From Lactobacillus bombicola (lineage in GTDB: Bacteria > Bacillota > Bacilli > Lactobacillales > Lactobacillaceae): a stretch of 64,000 nucleotides of DNA. The first letter of the stretch is position 1, and each line of letters starts with the position of its first letter. Shown one piece after another: positions 45,203 to 54,622 of the stretch. The position numbers and the translations under genes are program-made. The stretch covers positions 62,001 to 126,000 of the forward strand of contig NZ_FOMN01000003.1 of assembly GCF_900112665.1 (NCBI RefSeq), read 5' to 3'. The notes under the pieces are model-generated. The model ran no database searches. It worked only from the letters and a program-made list of their open reading frames with translations, and was not told the origin of the DNA.

Positions 45203-48200
45203 TTAGAAGTTAGCTTTTTTAACGTATTTATTAGCACCAACTATATAATACTTCTTACCAGTTAACCGTACAGCACTACCATATGTACGTATATACTTAC
45301 CCTTTTTAATTGTCTTCTTCTTTATACGTTTTATTTTATTATTATAAACATATGAATTGTGCTTCAACTTTCTTAAAGTACCATCAATGTTTGTCGCAAT
45401 AATAAATTTATCATTACCTAAATTATAATATTTCCGACCTTTAATAAATTTTGTGCCAAAAGTATTTACTTTAGTACATGAAGTATACTTTTTAGATAAA
45501 CGAGTTCCATTTGAATCATAAACATATGCAGTATGTCGTATAACCTTTTTAACAGCAACTTTAGTTACATCAGTACCGTTTGAATTTTTGTTTATATCAC
45601 CACCGTTGTTGGTGCCACCGTTGTTGGTGCCGCCGTTTGTGCTACCGTTGTTAGCGCCACCGTTGTTGCTGCCGCCGTTTGTGCCACCATTGTTAGCGCC
45701 ACCGTTTGTGCTACCGTTGTTAGCGCCACCGTTGTTAGTGCCACCGTTTGTGCTACCGTTGTTAGCGCCACCGTTGTTGCTGCCGCCGTTTGTGCCACCG
45801 TTGTTAGTACCACCGTTTGTGCCACCGTTGTTAGCGCCGCCGTTTGTGCTACCGTTGTTGGTGCCACCGTTGTTGCTGCCGCCATTTGTGCCACCGTTGT
45901 TAGCGCCACCGTCGTTGGTGCCGCCGTTAGTGCCACCGTTGTTAGTGCCACCGTTTGTGCTACCGTTGTTGCTGCCGTCGTTTGTGCCACCGTTGTTAGT
46001 GCCGCCGTTTGTGCCACCATTCGTAGCTGTTTCTACCTTAACCTGAACAGGTACTTCATCGTAAGTATTATCAGAATAATCGACATGAACTATAGCGTTG
46101 CCTAGTTGCTTACTTACATCAGTATCTTTAGCACCATCAATTATTGTACCGTCAGCAGCTGCTATAACACCACCGTCTATCACATTTCCTTGATTATCCA
46201 TTGCTTTACCAGGTACCCATTGTACCCCAGTAATCACTTTAGTATTAGATAAAGCATCAATTGTGCTTGATGTGCCGTCAACAGAATTGTTTATAGTAAG
46301 TATATCTTTACCTAAACTGACCTTACCATTTTTAGCAGTTTGCTTAAGACTTGTAACATCATAAATTCCAGCTCCGGTTTTAGCTAAAACATCATCTAAA
46401 TCAGTACCAAGCTGAAGTCCAGGAACCGTTTTAATACCTAAAAGCCTATTAATTTTTTCGGCAAGCTCACCACCCTCTAATTTATTGAGAATAGGTACTC
46501 CACTTGCATCAAATAATGGTCCATTCAAAAATGAACAATAATTTTCCAGATCTTTCATAGTACCAAAGTCTGTAAATGTTTTATTTGCTTTACCTTTTTT
46601 ACTAATTAAACTAAGTGGAGTTTGATAATCATTAACTAAAGTTTCATTTAAACCAGTAAGATTTAATTGTGGCAAAATAGTATCAATAATATCTGAGGCA
46701 ATTGGAATTTTATGAAGTGCTAATGCCATCAAGTTTGAATGAGTGGCAGTTAGAACCCAGTTTTTACGCAAAGCCATGTCAGACATGCCAATATTTTTAC
46801 CTGTTATATCCGTACCTAAATAGCGAATTTGGGGACGCTTAACATCTGGATTAGTACTTATAATTTTTACGGATGCAGGGTTATTTGCAGAAAGAAATAC
46901 CCAGTTAGCTAATGGATCTAGCAATTCTGCTTTAATTGCTGGAGCGTTGTCAACTAATTTTAATCTTGCACCATCATTAACTTCAATATTTAGTAAAGTA
47001 TTTTCGCAAAGTCTTGTTACAGTAGAATCAAGATAAACATTTACATTTGCATTTTTACCTATTGTAAATTTAGAACCTAGTTTTATACCTTTAATTGCAT
47101 TTATCAGGTCATCTTTATTATTAACATGGCTAATATCAGGAATCAAATTATTGATGGTGTTCATTAGTTCTCCATTAAACAACTGAACTAAATTTCCCGC
47201 ATTAACAGCCAAATTTACTCCATCATTAACAATTAAATTCCCATCAAACAAGGTTGAATTTTTTGAATTCTTATTATTACTTTTATAATTAATGGTTGAA
47301 TCGCCAATTACGTTAACGCTAACACTAATCAATTGTGAATCAAGCCCGCCACCAAAAGTAATTCCATTAGTAATTACTTTGTCTAAAGTGATTTTCCCAA
47401 AATCACCAATAGTTGTCCAAGGAATATTGTTAACTATCGGTAAATGAGTCAAATAAGCCCCCGTACCATTAATGGTAATGTTCTTAAACGTAATATTAGG
47501 TAATCCTAGAGATTGAATAATATTACCACTTAATTGATTATCATTCAGGTTCAAAGTGTGTCCCTGACCATCAATAATCTTATCTCCTTTGACCCCAATT
47601 TCACCTAATTTGTTGAGCCAAGTATCAGTAAATCCATGTGGAATCTCAACATCTCCTAGCAAATTTACATAATGCTTATCTCCACTTCCCATAGCAGTAA
47701 CAAAGCCCTCGGCAGTACTAACATTAGAAGTATTAATCTCATCAGCCACCATGGTGATATTAGCTTTATCTGTTTGACTTTCAGACTTATCTGTTTGAAT
47801 TTTAGACTTATCTGTAGTATCATCTTGTTTGGTAATGTTGGCAGAATCTGGAGTTACAGATTCATTGGTTTCATTACTAGAAAATTTTAAGAATGTCTTT
47901 AAACCCTGATATGATGTTACATTAGATTTAGATTCATTCTTTGTTTCATTTGAAGTAGTTTCTGTGTTAGTGGCACTAGAGACTACTTTTTCTTTTACGT
48001 CAGGGCTGGTTACCGTTACTTCATTTTCACCAACTACAGCGGTATCTGTTTCTGGACTAATTGTATCAGCCTTGGCAGTTTGAGAACTTAACCCAACGAA
48101 GCTCAATCCGATAAGTACTGAAGCAGCTCCAACTGTTAATTTTCTAATAGAAAACCGATCATGCTTAGATTGCCTTTCTATTTTATTTAACTTTTCATTG

Positions 48201-48220
48201 AAATTATTTTTTCCTAACAT
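45203..48220 (-). CDS. YSIRK-signal surface protein with SLAP domains
   Basis: 1005 residues. Residues about 19-52 form a YSIRK-type signal (FSIRKLTVGAASVLIGLSFV) with cleavage after AKA. A Ser/Thr/Asn-rich linker leads to a large central region (about 150-480) with many short beta-strands (LNLNDNQLSGNIIQ; ITFKNITINGTGAY), reminiscent of a right-handed beta-helix adhesin. Then come a Rib-like segment (NAIVHVDYSDNTYDEVPVQVKVE), about 140 residues of Asn-Gly-Gly-Thr/Ser repeats, and at the C-terminus two SLAP-like domains (TAYVYDSNGTRLSKKY; KLKHNSYVYNNKIKRIKKKT) that bind wall polymers non-covalently. No LPxTG. Likely adhesin. RBS AAAGAGAGAAG. Confidence 0.88.
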   Translation of the reverse strand: MLGKNNFNEKLNKIERQSKHDRFSIRKLTVGAASVLIGLSFVGLSSQTAKADTISPETDTAVVGENEVTVTSPDVKEKVVSSATNTETTSNETKNESKSNVTSYQGLKTFLKFSSNETNESVTPDSANITKQDDTTDKSKIQTDKSESQTDKANITMVADEINTSNVSTAEGFVTAMGSGDKHYVNLLGDVEIPHGFTDTWLNKLGEIGVKGDKIIDGQGHTLNLNDNQLSGNIIQSLGLPNITFKNITINGTGAYLTHLPIVNNIPWTTIGDFGKITLDKVITNGITFGGGLDSQLISVSVNVIGDSTINYKSNNKNSKNSTLFDGNLIVNDGVNLAVNAGNLVQLFNGELMNTINNLIPDISHVNNKDDLINAIKGIKLGSKFTIGKNANVNVYLDSTVTRLCENTLLNIEVNDGARLKLVDNAPAIKAELLDPLANWVFLSANNPASVKIISTNPDVKRPQIRYLGTDITGKNIGMSDMALRKNWVLTATHSNLMALALHKIPIASDIIDTILPQLNLTGLNETLVNDYQTPLSLISKKGKANKTFTDFGTMKDLENYCSFLNGPLFDASGVPILNKLEGGELAEKINRLLGIKTVPGLQLGTDLDDVLAKTGAGIYDVTSLKQTAKNGKVSLGKDILTINNSVDGTSSTIDALSNTKVITGVQWVPGKAMDNQGNVIDGGVIAAADGTIIDGAKDTDVSKQLGNAIVHVDYSDNTYDEVPVQVKVETATNGGTNGGTNNGGTNDGSNNGSTNGGTNNGGTNGGTNDGGANNGGTNGGSNNGGTNNGSTNGGANNGGTNGGTNNGGTNGGSNNGGANNGSTNGGTNNGGANNGSTNGGANNGGTNGGSNNGGANNGSTNGGTNNGGTNNGGDINKNSNGTDVTKVAVKKVIRHTAYVYDSNGTRLSKKYTSCTKVNTFGTKFIKGRKYYNLGNDKFIIATNIDGTLRKLKHNSYVYNNKIKRIKKKTIKKGKYIRTYGSAVRLTGKKYYIVGANKYVKKANF
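45598..46020. repeat. Asn/Gly/Thr/Ser tandem repeat region within the surface protein
   Basis: Built from units of 12-15 bases (coding NGGTN, NGGSN, NGSTN, NGGAN), arranged in longer 36- to 60-base blocks. One codon choice differs from unit to unit by single bases (Thr/Ala/Ser), so the array looks recently rearranged. It separates the folded part from the wall-binding SLAP domains and probably serves as a stalk of variable length. Confidence 0.85.
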
Positions 48221-48423
48221 AACTTCTCTCTTTCCTAGTTATTATTCATAACCATTACTTAATTATATTTTGCAACATTACTATAATGTGTTACACATTA
48301 AGTTTAATAAAAACATTCAATTAAGTCAATAATATAATTGGTATAAAATAAATATCAATAGTAAATATATAAAAAATATTGTATTATTAAATAACGATTT
48401 TAAACTTTTTTTGAGAAATAAAA
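48221..48423 (-). other. Upstream region of the surface-protein gene
   Basis: Extremely AT-rich leader. No second gene is seen. It is likely to hold the promoter, but several equally good -10 boxes prevent a choice. Confidence 0.4.
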
Positions 48424-48476
48424 TATTTATGTTATCAAATAATAAATATATATATTATTATTTGATAACATAAATA
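48424..48476. repeat. Perfect 21-bp inverted repeat
   Basis: Arms 48424-48444 and 48456-48476 are exact complements (TATTTATGTTATCAAATAAT and so on) around an 11-base AT loop that is itself nearly palindromic. It has no T tail of its own and lies about 200 bases upstream of the surface-protein start, so it may be an operator or a structured leader rather than a simple terminator. Confidence 0.7.
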
Positions 48477-48596
48477 GTAATATTAATTGATATTAAATTT
48501 AATTATTAATTTAATGCTTAGTATTTAAATTAATATTTTTTATATAAAATTAAAAAATATTAATTGGTATATGTATACTATATGTGATAAACATAA

Positions 48597-48636
48597 TAAA
48601 AAGCAACGAATTACTTTTGTAATTCGTTGCTTTTTA
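48597..48636. terminator. Terminator of glnA
   Basis: Stem AAAAGCAACGAATTA with its complement and a T5 tail, 20 bases beyond the glnA stop. Confidence 0.85.
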
Positions 48637-48657
48637 AATATTATAACCACTAAAGGC

Positions 48658-49995
48658 TTAATAACCCATATACCGATTTCTTTCCCAATCAGAAACAGTT
48701 TGTGTATATTGCGACCATTCTAATTCTTTAGAACTAATAAAACTTTGTGTTAAATGATCACCCAAAGCAGCTTGAATCAACTGATCGTCCTTAAACGCTT
48801 TAAGCGCATTGTGTAATGTAGAAGGCAATGGTTTAATTCCTAATTCATCTCGTTGTTGTTGACTTAATTCAAATAAATTGCAATCAACAGGATCCATTGG
48901 CATTTTTTCCGCTTTAATACCTGATAGTCCCGCACTTAAGCATGCTGCCAAAAGCAAATATGGATTAGCAGTTGGATCAGCCGAACGCATTTCTAAACGA
49001 GTATTAATTTCTTCTGCCGAAGGTACCCTTACCATTGGTGAGCGATTTTTAGAAGCCCAAGATATATAAACAGGTGCCTCATAACCCGGAATTAATCTCT
49101 TATATGAATTAACAGTTGGATTACCTACAGCAGTAATAGCTCGCGCATGCTCTAAAATTCCATTTAAAAAGTAAAGTGCTGTATTTGATAAATGGAATTT
49201 ATTATTATTATCATAAAAAGCATTCTTATTGTCCCTAAATAAAGACATATTAGTATGCATTCCATTACCTGCTTCACCTTGAAGTGGCTTTGCCATAAAT
49301 GTTGCATATAAACCGTGTTTTTTAGCAATTTCACGGACAATCATTTTAAACATTTGCACACGGTCTGCAGTCGTTAAAGCATCGTCAAATTTAAAATCAA
49401 TCTCTTGTTGTCCCACGCCAACTTCATGGTGGGCAGCTTCAACTTCAAAACCAATGCTTTCTAACGTTTCAACAATATCTCTACGACAACTGGCACTTTC
49501 ATCATTAGAAGTCAAATCAAAGTAAGAGGCATGATCAGGAACTTCCGTAGTCCAATTTCCATTACTATCAAGTTTAAGTAAATGAAATTCTGCTTCAAAG
49601 CCAATATCAAACGCTGAAAAACCCATCTCTTTCATTTCATTAAGGACACGTTTCAAATTATTACGCGGATCACCAGTAAATGGCTGTCCATCGGTTGTAT
49701 GAACAGAGCAAATTAGGCTACCAATCTTTCCGCCTCGACTATCAGTCCATGGTAAAACTGACCACGTTGAAAAATCAGGATATAAAACCATATCACTTTC
49801 TTCTAACCGAACAAAGCCATCAATTGAAGAACCATCAAAACGAATATCATTTTCTAAAACTTTTTCAAGTTGACTATTTGGAACTTCAACTGCTTTTAAC
49901 GTTCCATTAATGTCAGTAAACATTAATCGTAAAAATCGAACATCGTTATCAGCGACACTTTTTCTAATATCATCTTCTGAAATTTTGTTTGTCAT
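48658..49995 (-). CDS. glnA: Glutamine synthetase, type I
   Basis: 445 residues, the length of GSI-alpha. Motifs: FDGSSIDGF near residue 52, [11 protein letters not shown], the ATP/glutamate segment [12 protein letters not shown] near 243-254 and NRSPMVRVP. The adenylylation site of GSI-beta is absent, as expected in Firmicutes. Makes glutamine from glutamate and ammonia, which feeds PyrAA and other amidotransferases. No glnR gene lies before it and no clear GlnR box is seen in the 186-base gap. Confidence 0.96.
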   Translation of the reverse strand: MTNKISEDDIRKSVADNDVRFLRLMFTDINGTLKAVEVPNSQLEKVLENDIRFDGSSIDGFVRLEESDMVLYPDFSTWSVLPWTDSRGGKIGSLICSVHTTDGQPFTGDPRNNLKRVLNEMKEMGFSAFDIGFEAEFHLLKLDSNGNWTTEVPDHASYFDLTSNDESASCRRDIVETLESIGFEVEAAHHEVGVGQQEIDFKFDDALTTADRVQMFKMIVREIAKKHGLYATFMAKPLQGEAGNGMHTNMSLFRDNKNAFYDNNNKFHLSNTALYFLNGILEHARAITAVGNPTVNSYKRLIPGYEAPVYISWASKNRSPMVRVPSAEEINTRLEMRSADPTANPYLLLAACLSAGLSGIKAEKMPMDPVDCNLFELSQQQRDELGIKPLPSTLHNALKAFKDDQLIQAALGDHLTQSFISSKELEWSQYTQTVSDWERNRYMGY

Positions 49996-50181
49996 GCTTT
50001 TCCCCTAAAAATATAAACCACTAATAATTGGTATAGTTTACAAAAGGCCTTGACCTTTATACTAAACTTTGATTAATAGATTAACAAATCATTAGATAAA
50101 AGTCAAAATGGTATAACTATTTTGAGATAAATTTTATCAAAGCTTTACTTCTGACTTACTTCAATTACTGATTAAAAATTA

Positions 50182-51426
50182 TTAATTAAAAAATAATTCA
50201 TTTACGGCATTGGTAATTGCTAGTTTAACATGCGCATATGTCAATCCACCTTGCATATAAATTGCATACGGTGGTCGAATTGGTCCATCTCCGGAAAATT
50301 CAATGCTGGCACCCTCAATAAATGAGCCATCGGCCATAATCACCTTATCTTCATAGCCAGCATCATTACTTGGAACTGGATCAACAAAAGAATTAATGGG
50401 TGAATTTGACTGAATAGTCTTAGCAAAATTAATCATTTTTTCTTGATCATTAAAAATTACAGCTTGAATTAAATCCGTCCGCTCATCATTCCATTTAGGC
50501 GAAACTTCAAGCCCCATTCGTTCTAATATCGCTGAAGTATAAATAGCACCCTTAATGGCATTGCCAGTTACGCTTGGTGCAATAAATAAACCCTCAAAAT
50601 AGTCAAGATTATTATTTAGGCTTGCACCTTCAAAGCGGCCAATTCCGCCAGCTGTTAAACGATGGGCCGCATTTTCAATTAATTCATGTTTACCCACAAT
50701 ATAACCGCCGACCTTTGCCAAGCCGCCACCAGCATTTTTAATCAATGAACCAGCTATTAAATCTGCCCCATATTCAGTTGGCTCATGCTTTTGGGAAAAC
50801 TCCCCATAACAATTATCAATAAAAATAATACTGTTAGGACTCGCTGCCCGAATCATCGTAATCATCGGCCTAATTTTTTCAACGGTAAAGCTTTGGCGCG
50901 TATCATAACCACGTGAGCGTTGAATTACGACCATTTTAGGTTGATGAGCAGTTAACAATTTTTCACATGCAGCAAAATCAACTTCACCGTTTTTTAAATC
51001 AACATGAGAAAATTTAACACCATATGACATTAAACTCCCACGCCCATCGCCAGCAATGCCAATCACCTGTTGCAGTGTATCGTACGGCATTCCAGTTATA
51101 TAGGTTAGTTCATCCCCAGGTAACAAGTTACCTGCCATAGCTGTTGCCAAGGTATGCGTGCCCGAAACAAATTGTGAACGAACTAGAGCATCTTCTGTGC
51201 CAAAAATTTCTGCATACATGCGGTCAAGTTTATCTCTACCACTATCATCAGAACCATAACCAGTACTGCCAATTAGGTCAGCTTCAGCAACCTCTTCCTT
51301 TTTAAAAGCTTGTAATACCTTATTCTGATTGAAGAGTATAATATCATCAATCTTTGCTAATTGCGGTGCAATCTGCAGATCAATTTCACTAACAAGATGC
51401 TGTAGTTCTTTGGGCCAATTATTCAT
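50182..51426 (-). CDS. PLP-dependent methionine gamma-lyase-like protein (YnbB/aluminium-resistance family)
   Basis: 414 residues. Fold-type I PLP enzyme: YGSDDSGRDKLDRMYAEIFG near the start, SFTVEKIRPMITMIRAASPN then FIDNCYGEF (Asp for PLP ring), and PLP Lys in AGSLIKNAGGGLAKVGGY. The family is often named aluminium resistance protein or cystathionine beta-lyase-like; true substrate uncertain. The ATG overlaps the miaA stop by 8 bases, so it is cotranscribed with miaA. Confidence 0.85.
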   Translation of the reverse strand: MNNWPKELQHLVSEIDLQIAPQLAKIDDIILFNQNKVLQAFKKEEVAEADLIGSTGYGSDDSGRDKLDRMYAEIFGTEDALVRSQFVSGTHTLATAMAGNLLPGDELTYITGMPYDTLQQVIGIAGDGRGSLMSYGVKFSHVDLKNGEVDFAACEKLLTAHQPKMVVIQRSRGYDTRQSFTVEKIRPMITMIRAASPNSIIFIDNCYGEFSQKHEPTEYGADLIAGSLIKNAGGGLAKVGGYIVGKHELIENAAHRLTAGGIGRFEGASLNNNLDYFEGLFIAPSVTGNAIKGAIYTSAILERMGLEVSPKWNDERTDLIQAVIFNDQEKMINFAKTIQSNSPINSFVDPVPSNDAGYEDKVIMADGSFIEGASIEFSGDGPIRPPYAIYMQGGLTYAHVKLAITNAVNELFFN

Positions 51427-52339
51427 TTAACCATGCCTCTACTTTCTGTTTAATTTCTTTTGTACAATTATTGTTTTTTAATGGGTCTACCCAATTAACT
51501 GGTAATTGATGGCGAAAATAGGTCAACTGTCTTTTAGCATAATGTCTTGAGGCGGTTTTTAAATCAGCTATACATTCTACCAATTTTTTTTCACCGGTAA
51601 AATAAGGAAAAAATTCTTTGTACCCGATTGCCTGCAATACTTGATATTCTTGCTCTTTATTTTGAAAAATATATTCTGCTTCTTTAAGTAAACCCTGCTC
51701 CATCATCTGGTCAACCCGCAGATTAATTCGCCGATATATTTCTTGACGATCTGCATTTAAGCCGATTATTAAATAATTATAACGCGGCAGAATTTCTTCT
51801 TGCTGTTGCGAAAATTTTTTCCCTGTTCGCTCAATTACCGTCAAGGCACGTAACACACGTCGTGAATTATTGGGTGAAATTTTACGAGCAGTTGCAAAAT
51901 CTTGAGCAGCTAGTTGTTGCCAAAGTTGTGCAGCTCCATTTTGCTTTAAATACATATTCCATTTTTCAGCGATTGCACTTTCTTGGCTATTTTTTTCACC
52001 AAGCTGCATTTGATTGAGAAAAGCATTAACATAAAAGCCCGTTCCCCCTACAAGGATCGGCAATTTGTTTTTTTTAGTAATTTCTTGAACGGCATTTTTA
52101 GCATCATGAACAAAATCAACTACTGAATATGGTGCAAAAATTGATTGTGTATCAACTAAATAATGTTTAACAGCTTGTCTTTCTGAATAAGTTGGTTTAG
52201 CTGTTCCTACTGCAACTTCTTGATAGACTTGCATTGAATCGCCAGAAATAATTTCACCAGACAGCTCTTGCGCCAAAGAGATTGCCATACTAGTTTTACC
52301 AATAGCAGTTGGTCCAACAATTGCTAATATTTTTTGCAT
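51419..52339 (-). CDS. miaA: tRNA dimethylallyltransferase
   Basis: 306 residues from ATG 52339 with AAGGAAAG upstream (a GTG two codons earlier is possible). P-loop GPTAIGKTS near residue 9, SGDSMQVYQEVAVGTAKP (substrate Asp), KISPNNSRRVLRALTV. Adds the dimethylallyl group to A37 of tRNAs reading UNN codons. Confidence 0.96.
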   Translation of the reverse strand: MQKILAIVGPTAIGKTSMAISLAQELSGEIISGDSMQVYQEVAVGTAKPTYSERQAVKHYLVDTQSIFAPYSVVDFVHDAKNAVQEITKKNKLPILVGGTGFYVNAFLNQMQLGEKNSQESAIAEKWNMYLKQNGAAQLWQQLAAQDFATARKISPNNSRRVLRALTVIERTGKKFSQQQEEILPRYNYLIIGLNADRQEIYRRINLRVDQMMEQGLLKEAEYIFQNKEQEYQVLQAIGYKEFFPYFTGEKKLVECIADLKTASRHYAKRQLTYFRHQLPVNWVDPLKNNNCTKEIKQKVEAWLNE

Positions 52340-52365
52340 TTTCACTTTCCTTAATATTATATAGA

Positions 52366-52402
52366 AAAAAACACGTTTGAATAGTCACAAACATGTTTTT
52401 AA
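52366..52402 (-). terminator. Probable terminator after the rhodanese-like gene
   Basis: Imperfect stem AAACACGTTTG/CAAACATGTTT before a T run on the minus strand, located between the rhodanese-like stop and miaA. Confidence 0.5.
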
Positions 52403-52404
52403 AA

Positions 52405-52809
52405 TTAGTATTTAGCGGACTTAGTTCTGCCATTCCATTCATCAAAGCCATTTTTTAACCACTTAATTTTTGAAAAATTATTTTTTTGTAAAAACCTAGC
52501 AGCCCGCAAGGTAACCGAAACGGAATCAGAATATAAGTACACAGGTAAATCAGTCCTTAATTCAGCATATTGATACTTTAACATTGTATACGGAATATTT
52601 CTGGCACCATCAATATGCTTTCTTTTGAAGGGCTCTTTTTCACGTAAATCAACAATTTGAGCTTTTCGCATTCCTTGTTTAAATTCATCGTTTGACAAGT
52701 CGCCATTACCTAGACGCTTAGCTTGAACTTTATTCCACAGCCATACAAACACAAAAGCAAGTATAATCACAACTAAAACAATGTCTATAATAATCAATAG
52801 AGTTGACAT
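52405..52809 (-). CDS. Membrane-anchored rhodanese-like protein without catalytic Cys
   Basis: 134 residues: a membrane helix at about 5-25 (IIIDIVLVVIILAFVFVWLW) and a rhodanese domain (IVDLREKEPFKRKHIDGARN at about 52-71). The active-site loop, normally YCxxGxRS, reads LYSDSVSV, so the Cys is missing. It cannot act as a sulfurtransferase in the usual way and may be a binding or scaffold protein. Member of the yqgQ-rhomboid neighbourhood usual in lactobacilli. Confidence 0.85.
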   Translation of the reverse strand: MSTLLIIIDIVLVVIILAFVFVWLWNKVQAKRLGNGDLSNDEFKQGMRKAQIVDLREKEPFKRKHIDGARNIPYTMLKYQYAELRTDLPVYLYSDSVSVTLRAARFLQKNNFSKIKWLKNGFDEWNGRTKSAKY

Positions 52810-52858
52810 AAATTATTCTCTCCTCTAACTTTTATAAATAATATACTCCTAAATTCAG

Positions 52859-53077
52859 TTAAGAGCTATGTTTATCCTTTTCTATTTGCTCTTCATACTC
52901 ATGTTCATGACGCAAAATCATTTTAGCTATTAGATAGTCGTGTTGGCTAATTAAATGAGAACGATTAATGTTATCAAGTTCAAGTGCCATTAACTCAATA
53001 TCCCATATCCGTTTACCAACATGAACAAGCACACCATATTTTTTTAAAAGTTGTTGTACATCATATAGAGTTTTCAT
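52859..53077 (-). CDS. yqgQ: YqgQ-family protein (DUF910)
   Basis: 72 residues, KTLYDVQQLLKKYGVLVHVG at the start and a helical, charged tail. Size and pattern fit the DUF910/YqgQ family, found beside rhomboid and glucokinase genes in Firmicutes. Function unknown. The start overlaps the rhomboid stop by one base. Confidence 0.8.
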   Translation of the reverse strand: MKTLYDVQQLLKKYGVLVHVGKRIWDIELMALELDNINRSHLISQHDYLIAKMILRHEHEYEEQIEKDKHSS

Positions 53078-53757
53078 TATATTTTTATAATCATACCTGT
53101 TCTAATAGTTGCTAGTACATAGATAAGTAATAAGCAACTAGCAATTACACGCCATTTAAAGGAATAACGCTTCATTGTCTTATCACCAATAATTATTGCA
53201 AGTAAAAAGCCAGCAATAAAGCCACCAATATGACCCTGAATATCAATATTTGGTACAAATAAATCTAAGCCAATATTAATCAAAGCAAGCCAAAATGACT
53301 GCCTACCAAGATAAGTAAGAATTGGATTGGCTCGATTTTGCAAGGCGATTGCAGTCATGGCACCAAAAATTCCAAATAAGGCAGTAGATGCTCCTGCACT
53401 GATTGCTTGATCACTGCCCAAGGCTAAACTTAATAAATTACCACCTACGCCAGATAATATATATAAGATCAAAAAACGCCAATGACCAATAATTTCTTCC
53501 AAATACATACCTAAATAATAGATCATTACAGCATTAGAAATAAGGTGCATCATCCCGATATGTAAAAATTGAGCAGTAAATAGGCGCCACCACTGTCCCG
53601 CAGCAACAATCGCATAATTATTCATTGCCCCCATTTTGACAAGTACATATGTGCTTTCCGAGCCACCTAAAGCAACTTCAATTATATAAACAAGCAGCAG
53701 CGCTATTAATATTAGCACCGTCATATAACAATTACGCAAATTCTGTCTTTGATTCAT
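53077..53757 (-). CDS. Rhomboid-family intramembrane serine protease
   Basis: 226 residues, seven membrane segments. Catalytic Ser in ISAGASTALFGIFGA (GxSx) and His in IQGHIGGFIAGFLLA; WWRLFTAQFLHIGMMHLISN precedes them. Cuts membrane proteins within the bilayer. 18 bases after the formyl-THF cyclo-ligase gene. Confidence 0.93.
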   Translation of the reverse strand: MNQRQNLRNCYMTVLILIALLLVYIIEVALGGSESTYVLVKMGAMNNYAIVAAGQWWRLFTAQFLHIGMMHLISNAVMIYYLGMYLEEIIGHWRFLILYILSGVGGNLLSLALGSDQAISAGASTALFGIFGAMTAIALQNRANPILTYLGRQSFWLALINIGLDLFVPNIDIQGHIGGFIAGFLLAIIIGDKTMKRYSFKWRVIASCLLLIYVLATIRTGMIIKI

Positions 53758-53775
53758 TATAACCTCTAATTATTT

Positions 53776-54354
53776 TTAAATTTCATGTGGTGTAATAATA
53801 GTTTTTAGCGGGATATCGGTTTTTTCAGCTTGCCAACTCATATGCGCAAAAATCATTTTCGTATTAGCCAGAGCAATAGTTGGCGTATGGGGATGTTTAG
53901 CTAAAAAACGATCATAATAGCCACCACCAAAACCAATCCTCTGCTTTGAATCAAGGGCAAAGGCGACACCTGGAACAATAATCAAATCAAGTTCATTATT
54001 GACTTTAGCATTAGTATCTATTACTTCCTCAACACCAAACTTTGATCTAGCCACCTTACTATTATAATTATAGGCGACAAAATCTTGCGTATGTTCACGA
54101 TTATTGTATGACCGAGCTAAATAAACCTCCTTACCCTGCTCCCATAAATTAGCTATCAAGTTAGATGTATCGACTTCATATGGCAAAGACGAAGTAACAC
54201 CGATTCTTTGGCTATGCTGTAATAATTTTAAATTCATTAATTTTTCAAGCAAAATTAAATCATCAAGCTCTTTTGCTGCAGTAGCTGCATAATTTTTCAA
54301 ACACTCAATTTGTTTTTGTCGAAGTTCTTTTTTATTCATAATCATTTCATACAA
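53776..54354 (-). CDS. 5-formyltetrahydrofolate cyclo-ligase
   Basis: 192 residues with KKELRQKQIECLKN at the start and the nucleotide/folate motif GFGGGYYDRFLAKHP near 140. Returns 5-formyl-THF to the active folate pool with ATP. The start is not certain: three in-frame ATG codons lie within the first 6 codons and none has a strong binding site; the one at 54339 (MNKKELRQK) is a good alternative. Confidence 0.92.
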   Translation of the reverse strand: MYEMIMNKKELRQKQIECLKNYAATAAKELDDLILLEKLMNLKLLQHSQRIGVTSSLPYEVDTSNLIANLWEQGKEVYLARSYNNREHTQDFVAYNYNSKVARSKFGVEEVIDTNAKVNNELDLIIVPGVAFALDSKQRIGFGGGYYDRFLAKHPHTPTIALANTKMIFAHMSWQAEKTDIPLKTIITPHEI

Positions 54355-54384
54355 AAAATAGCAGGAGCATAGGCCCTTGCTATA
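54351..54384 (-). terminator. Weak terminator after rpmG
   Basis: Minus strand hairpin ATAGCAAGGGCCTATGCTCC then TGCTAT followed by a T6 run; overlaps the start of the cyclo-ligase gene. Confidence 0.45.
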
Positions 54385-54392
54385 TTAGTTTA

Positions 54393-54542
54393 TTACTTAG
54401 TTTCACGATGAAGAGTTGCCTGTCTTTCAACTGGGCAATACTTCTTCAAACTTAAACGTTCCGGATGCTTACGCTTGTTTTTCTTAGATAAGTAACTTCT
54501 ATCGCCACATTCGGTGCATTCCAAAATGATGTTATCTGCCAT
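54393..54542 (-). CDS. rpmG: 50S ribosomal protein L33
   Basis: 49 residues: [20 protein letters not shown] and then [19 protein letters not shown]. The first CxxC zinc pair is present but the second is reduced to one Cys (CPVE), so this is an intermediate or partly C-minus form. RBS GGTGGTGAAAG. Bacteria with one such copy often have another L33 gene elsewhere. Confidence 0.95.
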   Translation of the reverse strand: MADNIILECTECGDRSYLSKKNKRKHPERLSLKKYCPVERQATLHRETK

Positions 54543-54622
54543 TTCTTTCACCACCTAAATTTATTCTGCCTGAATTAGTTTAGCATTTTCTACAACTTTT
54601 TGCCAGTATTATTTATTAATTT

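Noticed and set aside
45598-46020. CRISPR-like spacing of repeats
   Set aside because: Repeats are contiguous, code for a protein and have no spacers or cas genes.
45588-46046. Long open frames on both strands (152 and 142 codons) over the repeat array, reading PPLLVPPF or TTVAQT repeats
   Set aside because: They arise because the repeat unit is a multiple of three and lacks stops in several frames. The sense frame belongs to the surface protein with signal and SLAP domains.
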